Shown here: in pieces, positions 39,985 to 48,984 of the stretch
How positions within the stretch are numbered: position 1 is the first letter of the stretch
Layout of the letters: every line of letters starts with the position of its first letter
DNA from: Gemmataceae bacterium
Lineage (GTDB): Bacteria > Planctomycetota > Planctomycetia > Gemmatales > Gemmataceae
NCBI GenBank assembly: GCA_019748295.1
Contig: JAIEPT010000066.1
Span: 35,637 to 99,636 of the forward strand
DNA: 64,000 bases
Direction of reading: 5' to 3'
Made by a program: the position numbers and the translations under genes
Notes under the pieces: generated by a model
What the model saw: only the letters and a program-made list of their open reading frames with translations
What the model was told of the DNA's origin: nothing
Database searches by the model: none

Positions 39985-41529
39985 ATGCATGTCGTTATCG
40001 GCCTTGAAGTGCACGTCCAGTTGCTCACCCGCACCAAGCTGTTTTGCGGGTGCAGCACCGAGTTCGGCCTGCCGCCGAATACGGCCACTTGCCCCGTCTG
40101 CTGCGGATTGCCAGGCACGTTGCCGGTGATGAACGAGCATGCTTTCCAACTCGCGATGAAGGCCGCCCTCGCCCTCCATTGCTCGATCGCCCGCTACACG
40201 AAGTGGGACCGCAAGAACTACTTCTACCCCGACCTGCCCAAAAACTATCAGATCAGCCAATACGATCTGCCGTTCAGCAACGAAGGCTGGCTCGACATCG
40301 AAACGTCCGCGGGGCCGAAAAAAGTAGGCATCCTGCGAGCGCATCTCGAGGAAGACGCGGGCAAAATGCTGCACGACGAAGCGGGCGCCGGCGGCGACAG
40401 CCTCGTCGATCTGAACCGCACCGGCACGCCGCTCTTGGAAATCGTCAGCCATCCCGAGATGGAGACGGCCGAGCAGGCGAGGGCGTATCTCGAAAAGATT
40501 CGCGAACTGCTGCGCGGCATCGAGGTTTCCGATTGCGAAATGCAGGAGGGCAGCCTTCGCTGCGATGCCAACGTCAACGTCCATGTGCCGCAGGTCGATG
40601 GAACTTTCGTTGCGACGCCGATCGTGGAGATCAAAAACCTCAACAGCATCCGCAACGTCGAACGGGCCATCGCCCATGAGATCGATCGCCAACTCAACGA
40701 GTTGAAGGAAAATGTCGGCAAGGAGTGGCGCATCGACGAGTCGAAGACTTCGGTCTTCGGCGACCGCAAAGTTCGCCGGCTCGAATTCAAGAACAAGGAC
40801 GGCGCCTGGGTTCCCGTTTCCAAAACGACCGCGGGTTTCGATGATCGCTTCGGCCGTACGGAGATTCAGCGCCGCAAGGAAGAGGCATCGGACTACCGCT
40901 ACTTCCCCGATCCGGACCTGGTTCCCGCGATCGTCAGCGAGGAGCAGATTGCTCGGGTGAAGGGGAAACTCGGTGAGTTGCCCGAACACCAACTCGCTCG
41001 CCTTCGAAGCCAATATGGCCTCAGCGAGTACGACGCCGACATCCTCGTCCGAAATGGTCGGCCCTTCGTCGGCTTTTTCGAGGCAGCCACTGAAGTATGC
41101 GGCGACGCCAAGGAGGCCGCGAACTGGGCGACGAACGATGTGCTCTCGTTGCTAAAGGCCCGCAATGAGACAGTCGTCGAGTTTCCAATCACAGGGCACA
41201 AACTCGGCGAATTCCTTGCCGAGATCAAGAAGCGGAAGCTCAACAAGCAGCGCGCTCGTGAAGTGTTCGCCGAAATGCTCGAAAGCGGTTCGCATGCCGT
41301 GGCTGCGATCGGAAAGCTCGGCATCCAGTCGGTCGCGGACGAGGGGCAGCTGCTTGAGATGGTCCAACGAGCGATCGCTTCGAACGCCAAAGCGGTGGCG
41401 GATTTCAAAAAGGGAAAGGTGAAGGCGGCCGACGCGATCAAAGGCTTCGTGATGCGCGAGACGAAAGGGCAAGCCGACACCGAAGTTCTGCAACGGCTTG
41501 TGCTCGAGGAACTCGCCAAAGCGCCGTGA
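39985..41529 (+). CDS. gatB: Asp-tRNA(Asn)/Glu-tRNA(Gln) amidotransferase subunit B
   Basis: A 514-residue protein, slightly longer than usual. It begins HVVIGLEVHVQLLTRTKLFCGCS. The zinc cysteines are in FCGC and TCPVCCGLPG, followed by KNYFYPDLPKNYQISQYDLP, the LEEDAGKMLHD loop, DLNRTGTPLLEIVSHPEM and SLRCDANVNV. The C-terminal YqeY-like helical domain includes RAREVFAEMLESG. GatB binds the mischarged tRNA and phosphorylates the amino acid in the GatCAB complex. gatA and gatC are not in the window. The ribosome-binding site is weak. Confidence 0.97.
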   Translation: MHVVIGLEVHVQLLTRTKLFCGCSTEFGLPPNTATCPVCCGLPGTLPVMNEHAFQLAMKAALALHCSIARYTKWDRKNYFYPDLPKNYQISQYDLPFSNEGWLDIETSAGPKKVGILRAHLEEDAGKMLHDEAGAGGDSLVDLNRTGTPLLEIVSHPEMETAEQARAYLEKIRELLRGIEVSDCEMQEGSLRCDANVNVHVPQVDGTFVATPIVEIKNLNSIRNVERAIAHEIDRQLNELKENVGKEWRIDESKTSVFGDRKVRRLEFKNKDGAWVPVSKTTAGFDDRFGRTEIQRRKEEASDYRYFPDPDLVPAIVSEEQIARVKGKLGELPEHQLARLRSQYGLSEYDADILVRNGRPFVGFFEAATEVCGDAKEAANWATNDVLSLLKARNETVVEFPITGHKLGEFLAEIKKRKLNKQRAREVFAEMLESGSHAVAAIGKLGIQSVADEGQLLEMVQRAIASNAKAVADFKKGKVKAADAIKGFVMRETKGQADTEVLQRLVLEELAKAP

Positions 41530-41564
41530 ACGATGAACCCCGCTTGAACGATGAACCCCGCTTG
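41529..41564 (+). repeat. 18-bp tandem duplication at the edge of element G2
   Basis: The unit AACGATGAACCCCGCTTG occurs twice in direct tandem. The second copy runs into the left arm of element G2, so part of the arm was duplicated outward over the gatB stop region. Confidence 0.85.
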
Positions 41565-41608
41565 CGGCTTAGCGATCCAAAGCTTTTGATCGCTCAGCCG
41601 CAAGCGGG
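41557..41608. repeat. inverted-repeat element, family G copy 2
   Basis: Left arm CCCGCTTGCGGCTTAGCGAT and an inverted right arm with one change (CTCAGCC). It lies between the convergent gatB and fhcA genes, 28 and 16 bases from their stops, as expected for a bidirectional terminator. Confidence 0.85.
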
Positions 41609-41623
41609 ATTCGCGGCCTGAGT

Positions 41624-43285
41624 CTACTCGCGGTCGCAGGCCACCTCCACGCTCCCTTTCGGCAAGTGATGCGGGTCCACCGGATAGTTCGCGAATTGGA
41701 TCGTGTAGCAGTCCTCGAACCACTTCTTGATGTCCGGCAACCGCTCCGCGTCGTGCTGCGGATTCACATGCAGCGCGACGCCGTCCAACTCGGCGCGTAC
41801 TTCGCCTTGCTCGACGACGATCGTTCCGGATTTGATTACGAACCTCGGCATCTCGAACATCGCCTTGCGGTCCTTGCTGGGCGTGTAGATCGCGATATCG
41901 GCATCGGCGCCGGGGCCGAGGTGTCCCTTGTGCTTGAGGCCCAGCATGCGGGCGGGCGAAGCGCGGGTGATGATGGCGATTTCGTTGAGCGTGTATTCGC
42001 GGTCCATGTCCTTGAGCCGGCAATGCTGGAGCACTTTGGGCGGGACTCGCTTGAGCACTTCCTCGCGGTAGGTACGGTCCATCAGAAGCTGCACGATCTC
42101 CGGATAGGCCAGAAACGAGCCGCCGTTGGGGTGATCCGTGCTCATCGCGATTCGCCACGGGTCGTTGACGAGCAGATACCATTCAAGGCCGATCGCCCAC
42201 TGGATCGAATGGACGAAGCTCTTGTCCTTGTACGTGATCGGCACGATGCCGCAGCCCGCTTCCATCTCGGTGTCGCCGTTGAACCACTTTCGGCCCGTCA
42301 CCTTGTGCAGGTAGTAGCCTAGTGGGCCGTCGCCGGTCATCGAAGTCGTTTCGCCGAAGAGAACCTGACCTACGTCCACGGTGATATTCGGGTTCGCGTT
42401 GACGTAGTCGGCCAACTTGGGGACATGCGAGCAGAAGGTGTTCTGGTCGTCCGCGTCGCCGCCGTAGCTGTGAAATTGGATGTGCGTCATATGGGCTCGC
42501 CGGCCTTCGAGGGCCTGCATGGTGGCGAGCGTCGTTCTCCAGTTGCCGGGGAGGCCGAGGTTGTTGCAATGGATGTGCACGGGGTGGGGCAGCCGCAGAT
42601 CCATCGCGGTCTGCGCGAGCGACTGAATGATCTGCCGGGGCGTGACGTGGAAGGCGGGGACTTCGTCGTCGAGCCCGTGGATGTTGCCGCCGCCTTCCTT
42701 CCAGACTTCGACGCCGCCGGGATTGACGAGCTTGATGCCATACGCCTTGGCCGCGCCGAGCAACCATCCCGCGAACGCTTGCAGCTTGGCCGGATCCTTC
42801 TCGGCGATGGACTTCATGACATAGTGGTTATTTCCCATCAATACGAACATGCCTTTGTCGATTACCGGCGTGTCGTGAAACTCCTCGTGGGCATGACGGG
42901 CGCCGAGCGGCGGGATCGCGGCGTCGAATGCCGTGGTGTATCCCATGCCCGCGTAAAGATAGCCCGTGGCGAAGGTGCTTGGCACGCTGCCCGTGGTGCC
43001 GGATCGCGTGAATTCGCTGCGGCGAATCACGGGGGCCTTGCGTTTGTCCTCAGGCCGCATTTTGCGGGCGACATTTACTTTCGGCCCCGCGATATGGGAA
43101 TGCATATCGACGCCCCCCGGCATGATGACCAGACCGGTCGCATTGATGGTCTTATCGGGGCGAACGCCCGGCTCCGTCGGCGGGGCCGACATCCTGCCGT
43201 CCTTGACCCACAAATCCATGACGGCGCCATCAATGCCGTTGGCCGGATCGTAGACGGTCCCATTCGCGATCTTCATCCACCCCAT
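41624..43285 (-). CDS. fhcA: formylmethanofuran dehydrogenase / formyltransferase-hydrolase complex subunit A
   Basis: 553 residues from the ATG at 43285 (GAGG six bases upstream). It is an amidohydrolase-fold protein with very strong family segments: GGTVYDP-like NGTVYDPANGIDGAVMD, MPGGVDMHSHIAGPKVN, VPSTFATGYLYAGMGYTTA, AIPPLGARHAHEEF, HPVHIHCNNLGLPGNWRTT, ETTSMTGDGPLGYYL and MSTDHPNGGSF. In bacteria FhcA works in the Fhc complex that releases formate from formyl-methanofuran in tetrahydromethanopterin-linked C1 transfer. The other fhc genes and mtd/mch are absent here, matching the scattered C1 genes of planctomycetes. Metal-site residues look intact. Confidence 0.93.
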   Translation of the reverse strand: MGWMKIANGTVYDPANGIDGAVMDLWVKDGRMSAPPTEPGVRPDKTINATGLVIMPGGVDMHSHIAGPKVNVARKMRPEDKRKAPVIRRSEFTRSGTTGSVPSTFATGYLYAGMGYTTAFDAAIPPLGARHAHEEFHDTPVIDKGMFVLMGNNHYVMKSIAEKDPAKLQAFAGWLLGAAKAYGIKLVNPGGVEVWKEGGGNIHGLDDEVPAFHVTPRQIIQSLAQTAMDLRLPHPVHIHCNNLGLPGNWRTTLATMQALEGRRAHMTHIQFHSYGGDADDQNTFCSHVPKLADYVNANPNITVDVGQVLFGETTSMTGDGPLGYYLHKVTGRKWFNGDTEMEAGCGIVPITYKDKSFVHSIQWAIGLEWYLLVNDPWRIAMSTDHPNGGSFLAYPEIVQLLMDRTYREEVLKRVPPKVLQHCRLKDMDREYTLNEIAIITRASPARMLGLKHKGHLGPGADADIAIYTPSKDRKAMFEMPRFVIKSGTIVVEQGEVRAELDGVALHVNPQHDAERLPDIKKWFEDCYTIQFANYPVDPHHLPKGSVEVACDRE

Positions 43286-43414
43286 ACGCAGCCTCGGGAG
43301 AGCGAGCGATTTCAAGCAACCTATTCGGACCAGCGTGCGGAGCGAAGCCTTTGCGAAACGAATTGGGTTTGCGGTCGCGGACGAGGGAAGGCGATACACT
43401 CATCCGAGTCCGGC

Positions 43415-43504
43415 GGTTAGCCGCGACGCGCAGCGGAGCGCGGACAGCGCACCATGCGCTCGCTAGGTGCCCTGTCCGCGCTCCGCTGCGCGTCGCGGCT
43501 AACC
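43415..43504. repeat. inverted-repeat element, family F, complete copy
   Basis: Perfect 33-bp arms 43415-43447 and 43472-43504 (GGTTAGCCGCGACGCG at the outer left) flank a 24-nt spacer. Unlike most other elements it lies between two divergent genes (fhcA and the SDR gene), where both promoters should be. A half copy interrupts a gene at 21420-21478. Confidence 0.9.
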
Positions 43505-43541
43505 CGGCGGATGATCAGCATTCATTCAAGGACCCCACGCC

Positions 43542-44294
43542 ATGGCGGACGAACGCTTCTTCCCACTCACCGGCAAGACGGCACTAGTAACCGGAGGCGG
43601 GCAGGGGATCGGCGAAGCCATCTGCCGAAGGCTCGCCGCCGCGGGCGCAAAGGTGGGCGTCCTGGACCTGGATGGCGCCAAGGCGAACGCCGTTGCCCAG
43701 GCGATCGGCGGTATCGGGCTTGCCGGCGACATGACCTCCGAGAAGGAAGTCGCTGCCGCAGTAGCCGCGCTAACCGCGAAGTTCGGCCCCCCGGACATTC
43801 TCGTCAACAACGCGGGCATCACGGGTCAAGCGGGCAGGCTGTGGGAGATTCCCGTCTCCGAATACGACAAGGTGCTGAAGGTCAACGTCGTCGGCCCAGT
43901 GGTTTGTTGCCGGGCGGTCGTTGATTCGATGCGGCAGCGGAAATATGGCCGGATCGTCAACATCGCGTCGATCGCCGGCAAGGAAGGCAACCCGACGCTC
44001 GGCCCCTACTCGGCCAGCAAGGCGGCGGTGATCGCGTTCACCAAATCGCTCGCTAAGGAACTCGTGGGCCAGGGGGACATCACCGTGAATTCGATCGCCC
44101 CGGCAGTGATCCACACGCCAATTCTCGACGGCTTGCCGCAGACGACCGTCGACTACATGGTGTCGAAGATCCCCATGGGCCGCGTCGGCAGACCGGAAGA
44201 GGTGGCAGCCCTCGTCCACTTCCTCGCGAGCAGCGATGCGAGCTTCACGACGGGCCAGTGCTACGACATCAGCGGCGGCCGGGCGACGTATTGA
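43542..44294 (+). CDS. short-chain dehydrogenase/reductase (SDR)
   Basis: A 250-residue Rossmann-fold oxidoreductase of classical SDR length. Motifs: cofactor loop TGGGQGIG (residues about 17-24), DLD after beta-2 suggesting NAD(H) preference, NNAGITG, the catalytic Ser in NIASIAGKEG, and YSASK (Tyr/Lys pair). The ending FTTGQCYDISGGRATY is FabG-like. The substrate is unknown: FabG, a hydroxysteroid or a sugar-alcohol dehydrogenase are all possible. AAGGA lies nine bases before the start. It is divergent from fhcA. Confidence 0.92.
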   Translation: MADERFFPLTGKTALVTGGGQGIGEAICRRLAAAGAKVGVLDLDGAKANAVAQAIGGIGLAGDMTSEKEVAAAVAALTAKFGPPDILVNNAGITGQAGRLWEIPVSEYDKVLKVNVVGPVVCCRAVVDSMRQRKYGRIVNIASIAGKEGNPTLGPYSASKAAVIAFTKSLAKELVGQGDITVNSIAPAVIHTPILDGLPQTTVDYMVSKIPMGRVGRPEEVAALVHFLASSDASFTTGQCYDISGGRATY

Positions 44295-44402
44295 CGTATT
44301 GAGGCGATGCGATTTCGCTTGCCAACGGTTCCCGGCATGGTTTTCGTGGGGAGGACCGCAAAAGCCCTCCCTTTCCAAGGGCCTTCCATGCGTACTGCAA
44401 TC

Positions 44403-44427
44403 ATTAAAGCTCTCACCGCGCTTTAAT
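44403..44427 (+). promoter_or_regulatory. candidate operator: ATTAAAGC-N9-GCTTTAAT
   Basis: A perfect 8-bp inverted repeat with a 9-bp spacer, AT-rich in a GC-rich setting, 50 bases before the response-regulator start. Its position suits autoregulation of the two-component operon. No sigma-70 boxes can be assigned confidently. Confidence 0.5.
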
Positions 44428-44476
44428 CGCAAGGCGTTACATTGAAGGGCAGCGCATCCTTCCCAGGAGCTATGCC

Positions 44477-45154
44477 GTGCGGGTACTGCTTGTCGAAGAT
44501 CATCGCTCTCTCGCACGTTCGCTGTGTCGCGGTCTGGAGGAAGAGGGCTTCGCCGTCGATCTTGCTGAAGATGGCGACATCGCCAACCAAAAGGCCCGCA
44601 CCGCCGATTACGACGTGATCGTGCTCGACGTCATGTTGCCCAAGGTCGACGGCCTCACGCTTCTCAAGAAATGGCGCGAGGATGGGCTCAAGACCCATGT
44701 TCTCATGCTGACGGCCAAGGACTCGGTCGAAGACAAGGTTTCCGGCCTCAACACGGGGGCCGACGATTACCTGACCAAGCCGTTTCATCTTGAAGAATTG
44801 CTGGCCCGCGTCCGCGCTTTGATTCGCCGCCGCCATCAGGCCAAGGATCCGGTCATCAAGGTGTTCGACCTGGAGATCGATACCGCGGGGCGCAAGGTGA
44901 GGCGGGCGGGCAAGTTGATCCATCTCACGCCGCGCGAGTATGCGTTGCTCGAATTGCTCGCCTATCACCGCGGGCAAGTCGTGTCGCGGCGAATGGTGTG
45001 GGAACATCTGTACGACGAGTACGACGAGAATACCTCGAACGTCGTGGACGTCTACATCCGCTATCTGCGGACGAAAATCGACAAGGACTTCGAACCGCCT
45101 TTGATCCTCACGCGGTGGGGCGAGGGCTACTATCTGCGAGGCGAAACCGATTAG
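44477..45154 (+). CDS. OmpR/PhoB-type response regulator
   Basis: A 225-residue protein with a GTG start at 44477, AGGAG seven bases upstream. The receiver domain (1-118) has the acidic pair E7/D8, phospho-acceptor D51 in VLDVMLP, T79 and K101, all intact. The winged-helix domain (about 128-223) contains HLTPREYALLELLAYHRGQVVSR and NVVDVYIRYLRTKID, typical of the CopR/CzcR/QseB branch. It ends two bases before the histidine kinase start, so the pair is cognate. The signal is not identifiable from sequence. Confidence 0.95.
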   Translation: MRVLLVEDHRSLARSLCRGLEEEGFAVDLAEDGDIANQKARTADYDVIVLDVMLPKVDGLTLLKKWREDGLKTHVLMLTAKDSVEDKVSGLNTGADDYLTKPFHLEELLARVRALIRRRHQAKDPVIKVFDLEIDTAGRKVRRAGKLIHLTPREYALLELLAYHRGQVVSRRMVWEHLYDEYDENTSNVVDVYIRYLRTKIDKDFEPPLILTRWGEGYYLRGETD

Positions 45155-45156
45155 GC

Positions 45157-46932
45157 ATGAAGTCGATCCGCCGATCGCTGTTGGTCTATTTCCTCCTGCT
45201 GGGACTGGGGTCGCTCACGGCCGTCTCGTGGTTGGCGTTCCGCTCCGCGCGATCGACGCTGGAGGAGAAGGTCGAATCGACACGGAATTTGATTCTTGCC
45301 CAGCATCGCCAGCATGTGGAAGACGCGCGATCGGCCTTCGACCGGAGGCTGCTGGAGCGCGCTCGGCAACTCGGAACCACCCTCTCGCGCGAAGGCCTTA
45401 GCCCCAACGAATCCCTCAACGCGCTCGGCCTGCTCGGCATGCCGGTTCTTCCTGCCGGCCCCTTGCATGGACCGTTGTGGGCTCTCGAGGGGATGTCGCC
45501 GTGGATGACGAACCGTCTGCATCGCATGCGTCCCATCGACATGTTCTTTCTCGTCGAAGACGGCGCCGCGGACGATTCGCCGACCGAGTATTGCCAGACT
45601 TATTACCGAAGCGGTTCGCCGTGGCAGCGAAGCCGGTCGCTGAAGGAGAAGTGGTTCGAGCTTGATCCGCAGTTGCGTGAAAAAATGCCTGTGCTCGAAG
45701 AGCGGTTCGACGAACTGACGCTGAAGAACGGGGACCATGTTCGCCGCGTCACGATCAAGATGCCGAAGACTCGGGTGCTGCCGGCATTGCCGTGGCGGCA
45801 GTTCGGCAAAGGCCTGTTCAATCCGCAGCCATCCAACCCAAGCCGGCCTCGCGGCGAGTTCCTTGAAACGACCATGATCTTCGTTCAATACGCCGCCGAA
45901 CTACGGCCTTTGGAGCGGCATATCCGCCATTTCGAGGAGGATAAAACGTCGAGCCTCCTCGAACTGCAAGCCGACACCGATCGCCGGCTGGCGCAACTCG
46001 AAAAAAGCTTCTTCATCATTGGCCTTATCACCTTCCTCGGCCTTATGTTGGGCGGGTCGTTCCTTGTTTGGAACGGTCTTCGTCCTCTGCGACGCCTTTC
46101 GGAAGCTGTCGGTGAAATATCGGATAAGGACTTCCGCTTGCGGTTCGACGACAAGCGGGTGCCGGACGAACTCAAGCCGATCGTGGAGCGCCTGACGACG
46201 ACGCTCGACATGCTTCGCCAAGCGTTTGCCCGCGAGAAGCAGGCCACGCAGGACATCTCGCACGAACTGCGAACGCCGCTGGCAGCCCTCATGGCGACGC
46301 TGGACGTCGCCCTGAAGAAGCAGCGGAATGCCGAGGAATATCGCGAGTTGCTCGAGGAATGCCGCGGCAGCGCCGACTACATGGGCCATCTCGTCGAACG
46401 TCTGATGGCCCTCGCTCGCCTCGATGCGGGCACGGATCGATTGCGGATGCAGACGTTCGAGCTGAACGAACTCGGCCGCGGCTGCCTCGACATGATTCGG
46501 CCTCTGGCCTCGGCCAAAGGCATCACGCTGCGAGGCGACCTGGACGAATCTCTCGTCGTCGAAGCGGATGCCGACAAGCTGCGCGAGATCATCGTCAACC
46601 TGCTGCACAACGCGGTCGAGTACAACCGCCATGACGGCACGATCGATCTGTCGATCCGCAGCGAAGGGCAGGGCGTTGTTCTCGAAGTGCGCGACACCGG
46701 GATCGGCATTGCACCCGATGCGTTGCCGCGCCTCTTCGAGCGGTTCTACCGAGCTGATCCTTCACGCTTCACCGAGACGCCGCATTGCGGGCTGGGCCTT
46801 TCCATTGTGAAGAGCTACGTCGATCTGATGGCGGGCCGAGTGGACGTCGAAAGCGGGCCGGATGGGACGACGTTTCGCATCCATCTGCCGCTTCGACCCC
46901 GCGTGGAAGCGATCGCTTCCATGGCAAGCTGA
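45157..46932 (+). CDS. membrane sensor histidine kinase
   Basis: A 591-residue protein. TM1 is about residues 9-27 (LLVYFLLLGLGSLTAVSWLAF) and TM2 about 286-310 (FFIIGLITFLGLMLGGSFLVW), leaving a periplasmic sensor of about 260 residues with no family I recognise. Then come HAMP (LRRLSEAVGEISDKDF), HisKA with H369 in DISHELRTPLA, and HATPase_c with N-box NLLHNAVEYN, DTGIGIAPDALPRLFERFY and GLGLSIVKSYVD. Everything needed for autophosphorylation is present. It is cognate with the regulator two bases upstream; an ECF sigma gene follows 12 bases after the stop. Confidence 0.95.
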   Translation: MKSIRRSLLVYFLLLGLGSLTAVSWLAFRSARSTLEEKVESTRNLILAQHRQHVEDARSAFDRRLLERARQLGTTLSREGLSPNESLNALGLLGMPVLPAGPLHGPLWALEGMSPWMTNRLHRMRPIDMFFLVEDGAADDSPTEYCQTYYRSGSPWQRSRSLKEKWFELDPQLREKMPVLEERFDELTLKNGDHVRRVTIKMPKTRVLPALPWRQFGKGLFNPQPSNPSRPRGEFLETTMIFVQYAAELRPLERHIRHFEEDKTSSLLELQADTDRRLAQLEKSFFIIGLITFLGLMLGGSFLVWNGLRPLRRLSEAVGEISDKDFRLRFDDKRVPDELKPIVERLTTTLDMLRQAFAREKQATQDISHELRTPLAALMATLDVALKKQRNAEEYRELLEECRGSADYMGHLVERLMALARLDAGTDRLRMQTFELNELGRGCLDMIRPLASAKGITLRGDLDESLVVEADADKLREIIVNLLHNAVEYNRHDGTIDLSIRSEGQGVVLEVRDTGIGIAPDALPRLFERFYRADPSRFTETPHCGLGLSIVKSYVDLMAGRVDVESGPDGTTFRIHLPLRPRVEAIASMAS

Positions 46933-46944
46933 ACAAGGAGCCGC

Positions 46945-47514
46945 ATGTTGGCGATGCCGCGAATGTCGGCCGATCTTGACGCCCCGCTGATGCGACGCAT
47001 CCGCCGAGGCTCGGAAGCCGCGTTCGCGGAACTGGTGCAGCGTCACGGCCCGCGACTCTTCGGCCTACTGCTTCGCTTCTGCCGGGATCGACATGAAGCG
47101 GAGGACCTCACGCAAGAGGTGTTCGTCCGCGTCTTTCGCGCGTGTAGTCGCTGGAAACCTTCGGCGAAGGTTGCCACCTGGTTGGACCGCATCGCGAAAA
47201 ACGTTGCCCGCAATGCGGCCCGCGGCAGATCACGGCGAGCCTGGCTGGGATACGTTTCCGCAGTGGAGGAAACGGAGTGCTTCGAGCCGCCGGTGCTGAC
47301 GCCGCTCGAACAATCGGAACTCGCAGCGTATGTGCGGCGAGCGGTGGCGAAGTTGGTCGTCCGGCACCGCGAGGCGCTGGAACTGCAGCACTTCCAGGAT
47401 CGTTCCTGCGCGGACATCGCGGGGGCGATGAACATCAGCCCGAAGGCGACCAAGTGCTTGCTGTATCGGGCTCGCCAGGAATTGCGTCAACTGCTCGTCG
47501 CGGAATCCCCCTGA
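46945..47514 (+). CDS. ECF-type RNA polymerase sigma factor
   Basis: A 189-residue sigma-70 family protein. Region 2 (about residues 20-90) has FAELVQRHGPRLFGLLLRFC, DRHEAEDLTQEVFVRVFRAC and WLDRIAKNVARNAAR. Region 4 (about 125-180) has LVVRHREALELQHFQDRSCADIAGAMNISPKATKCLLYRAR. No anti-sigma gene adjoins it. It lies 12 bases after the histidine kinase with AAGGAG upstream, so it is probably in the same operon and may be controlled by the two-component system. Confidence 0.92.
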   Translation: MLAMPRMSADLDAPLMRRIRRGSEAAFAELVQRHGPRLFGLLLRFCRDRHEAEDLTQEVFVRVFRACSRWKPSAKVATWLDRIAKNVARNAARGRSRRAWLGYVSAVEETECFEPPVLTPLEQSELAAYVRRAVAKLVVRHREALELQHFQDRSCADIAGAMNISPKATKCLLYRARQELRQLLVAESP

Positions 47515-47522
47515 TTCTCTGG

Positions 47523-47755
47523 CCTCCTCTCCCCCTTGGGGAGAGGGGCTTGGGGGTAAGGGGAGAGAGCGGGCGGACAAACTTCATCATGTGCGCGAGG
47601 CACCACCGTAAGTGCAGCGCACGGTGGGGATCAGACGGCGGACGCGATCCCCAGGGTGCGCTGCGCTTACCCTGGGGCTTGGTCCGCAATTCGAAGTTTG
47701 TGCACCGCTGTCCCCCGGCCCCTCTCCCGAACTCTTCCGAAGGGAGAGAGAGGAG
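47523..47755. repeat. REP-type inverted repeat (REP#5) enclosing element C2
   Basis: The left arm 47523-47565 (core CTCCCCCTTGGGGAGAGGGG) starts 8 bases after the sigma factor stop. The inverted, diverged right arm 47709-47755 ends 23 bases from the stop of the convergent gene. Element C2 sits entirely between the arms. Confidence 0.7.
47602..47682. repeat. twin-hairpin element, family C copy 2
   Basis: Hairpin 1 is 47604-47627 (stem CCACCGT/ACGGTGG) and hairpin 2 is 47649-47677 (CCCCAGGGT/ACCCTGGGG, loop GCGCTGCGCTT). It keeps the same left/right stem asymmetry as copy C1. The loop of hairpin 1 has one change (AAGTGCAGCGC). It is nested in REP#5. Confidence 0.88.
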
Positions 47756-47778
47756 GAACGCAGCCGCGAAAGCGGGGG

Positions 47779-48729
47779 TCAGTTGCATTCGGCGACCAGC
47801 GGCTCGGCCAGTTCCTGAAGATAGAACAATCGCCCCGCTAGCGTCGGCATGTAGCTGCTCGGAATCCACGGCGTCGGCTGGTGATGCAGCGACATGCGCA
47901 GCGACATGCCTTGCCACTGCATGCCGCGGTTGAACGAACCGTCTGCGCCGCCGATGATTCGATCGGCCGCGAGGAAAAGGGCGGGACCGACGGTGTTCGC
48001 GAACGCGGGGACCAGCGTCGTTCGACTCTTGAAGCTGGTGAGCGCGTTCTGCTCGATCGTCAGCGGATGAAGGCGGGCGCCGAGGCGATGGGTCTGCTTT
48101 TTCCAGTCCGCTTCGCTGGCGAACTCGGCGGCGAAGTGCGGCTCCCAAAAAGCGATATGGCATACTCGGCCAATGCCGAACACGGTGACGAGTTTCGTCC
48201 CCTTCCTTTTGAGTTCGCCGATCCGTTCGCCATAGCTCGGCAACATGTCCTTGAGAGCGAAGTGCCGCTGCTTGGCAGGCACTGTCTTGGAATCAAGGGG
48301 GCCGTAGAAGGCCTGCTCCATCGCATACTGGAAGGCGCCGGGGTTGTCGCTGGGGAGCGTGTTCCCCTGAGCGTCGGACCATTCGTCCATGTTGAAACCC
48401 CAGACATGGTCGCATTCCACGCCCCATTCTTTCAGGAAGTAGACCGCCCACCGGTACATCCCCATGGGCCCCACCGGCAGAATCATGGCCAGCGTTCGAC
48501 CTTCCTGGCGCGTCGTCTGAATTTCGCGGGCGATTTCATGCCCCATGAACACGTCGAAGTCTTCCAGGCTGCGGCAAGCGACCGGTTCGAACTTCGGATT
48601 CCACCACGCTTCCGGCTTCGTGAGGGCGGAGCCGGAGATGTCGGCGAGTTGATCGATCTCCGCGAGATTCCACCCGGTGGGGAGGAAACCTTCCATCATC
48701 GAACCTTGCAAGGTGGTTAGAAGATTCAT
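47779..48729 (-). CDS. glucosamine-6-phosphate isomerase / 6-phosphogluconolactonase-like protein
   Basis: 316 residues from the ATG at 48729. The NagB/pgl-type fold is suggested by [21 protein letters not shown] in the position of the phosphate loop, and by [25 protein letters not shown], which matches the NMDEY motif. [14 protein letters not shown] corresponds to the NGHIAFNEP catalytic segment, with several changed residues. Substrate specificity is therefore uncertain, and an altered sugar phosphate is possible. It is convergent with the sigma factor gene. Confidence 0.85.
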   Translation of the reverse strand: MNLLTTLQGSMMEGFLPTGWNLAEIDQLADISGSALTKPEAWWNPKFEPVACRSLEDFDVFMGHEIAREIQTTRQEGRTLAMILPVGPMGMYRWAVYFLKEWGVECDHVWGFNMDEWSDAQGNTLPSDNPGAFQYAMEQAFYGPLDSKTVPAKQRHFALKDMLPSYGERIGELKRKGTKLVTVFGIGRVCHIAFWEPHFAAEFASEADWKKQTHRLGARLHPLTIEQNALTSFKSRTTLVPAFANTVGPALFLAADRIIGGADGSFNRGMQWQGMSLRMSLHHQPTPWIPSSYMPTLAGRLFYLQELAEPLVAECN

Positions 48730-48984
48730 GTCGATTCGCTCAATGTGGGTGGACTTGCCGCGAAGTGCGCGCGACACGTGGCGAACCCGCCGAGACGTGC
48801 GTGCGTACAACAGGGAGCGAGAATACCGCAGGCGGAAGTCCGATCAAAGCGTGAAAAGGCGGAAAAGCAAGGGCCGGTTGGTTTTGGCACTTGTTTTCCC
48901 CCACCGCGAGAGTAAAAAGGTCGAATCCTGTGGAGTTGGGTTCACCAGCAAATCATCGACCGGCACCGACCGGGAGGACACAAC

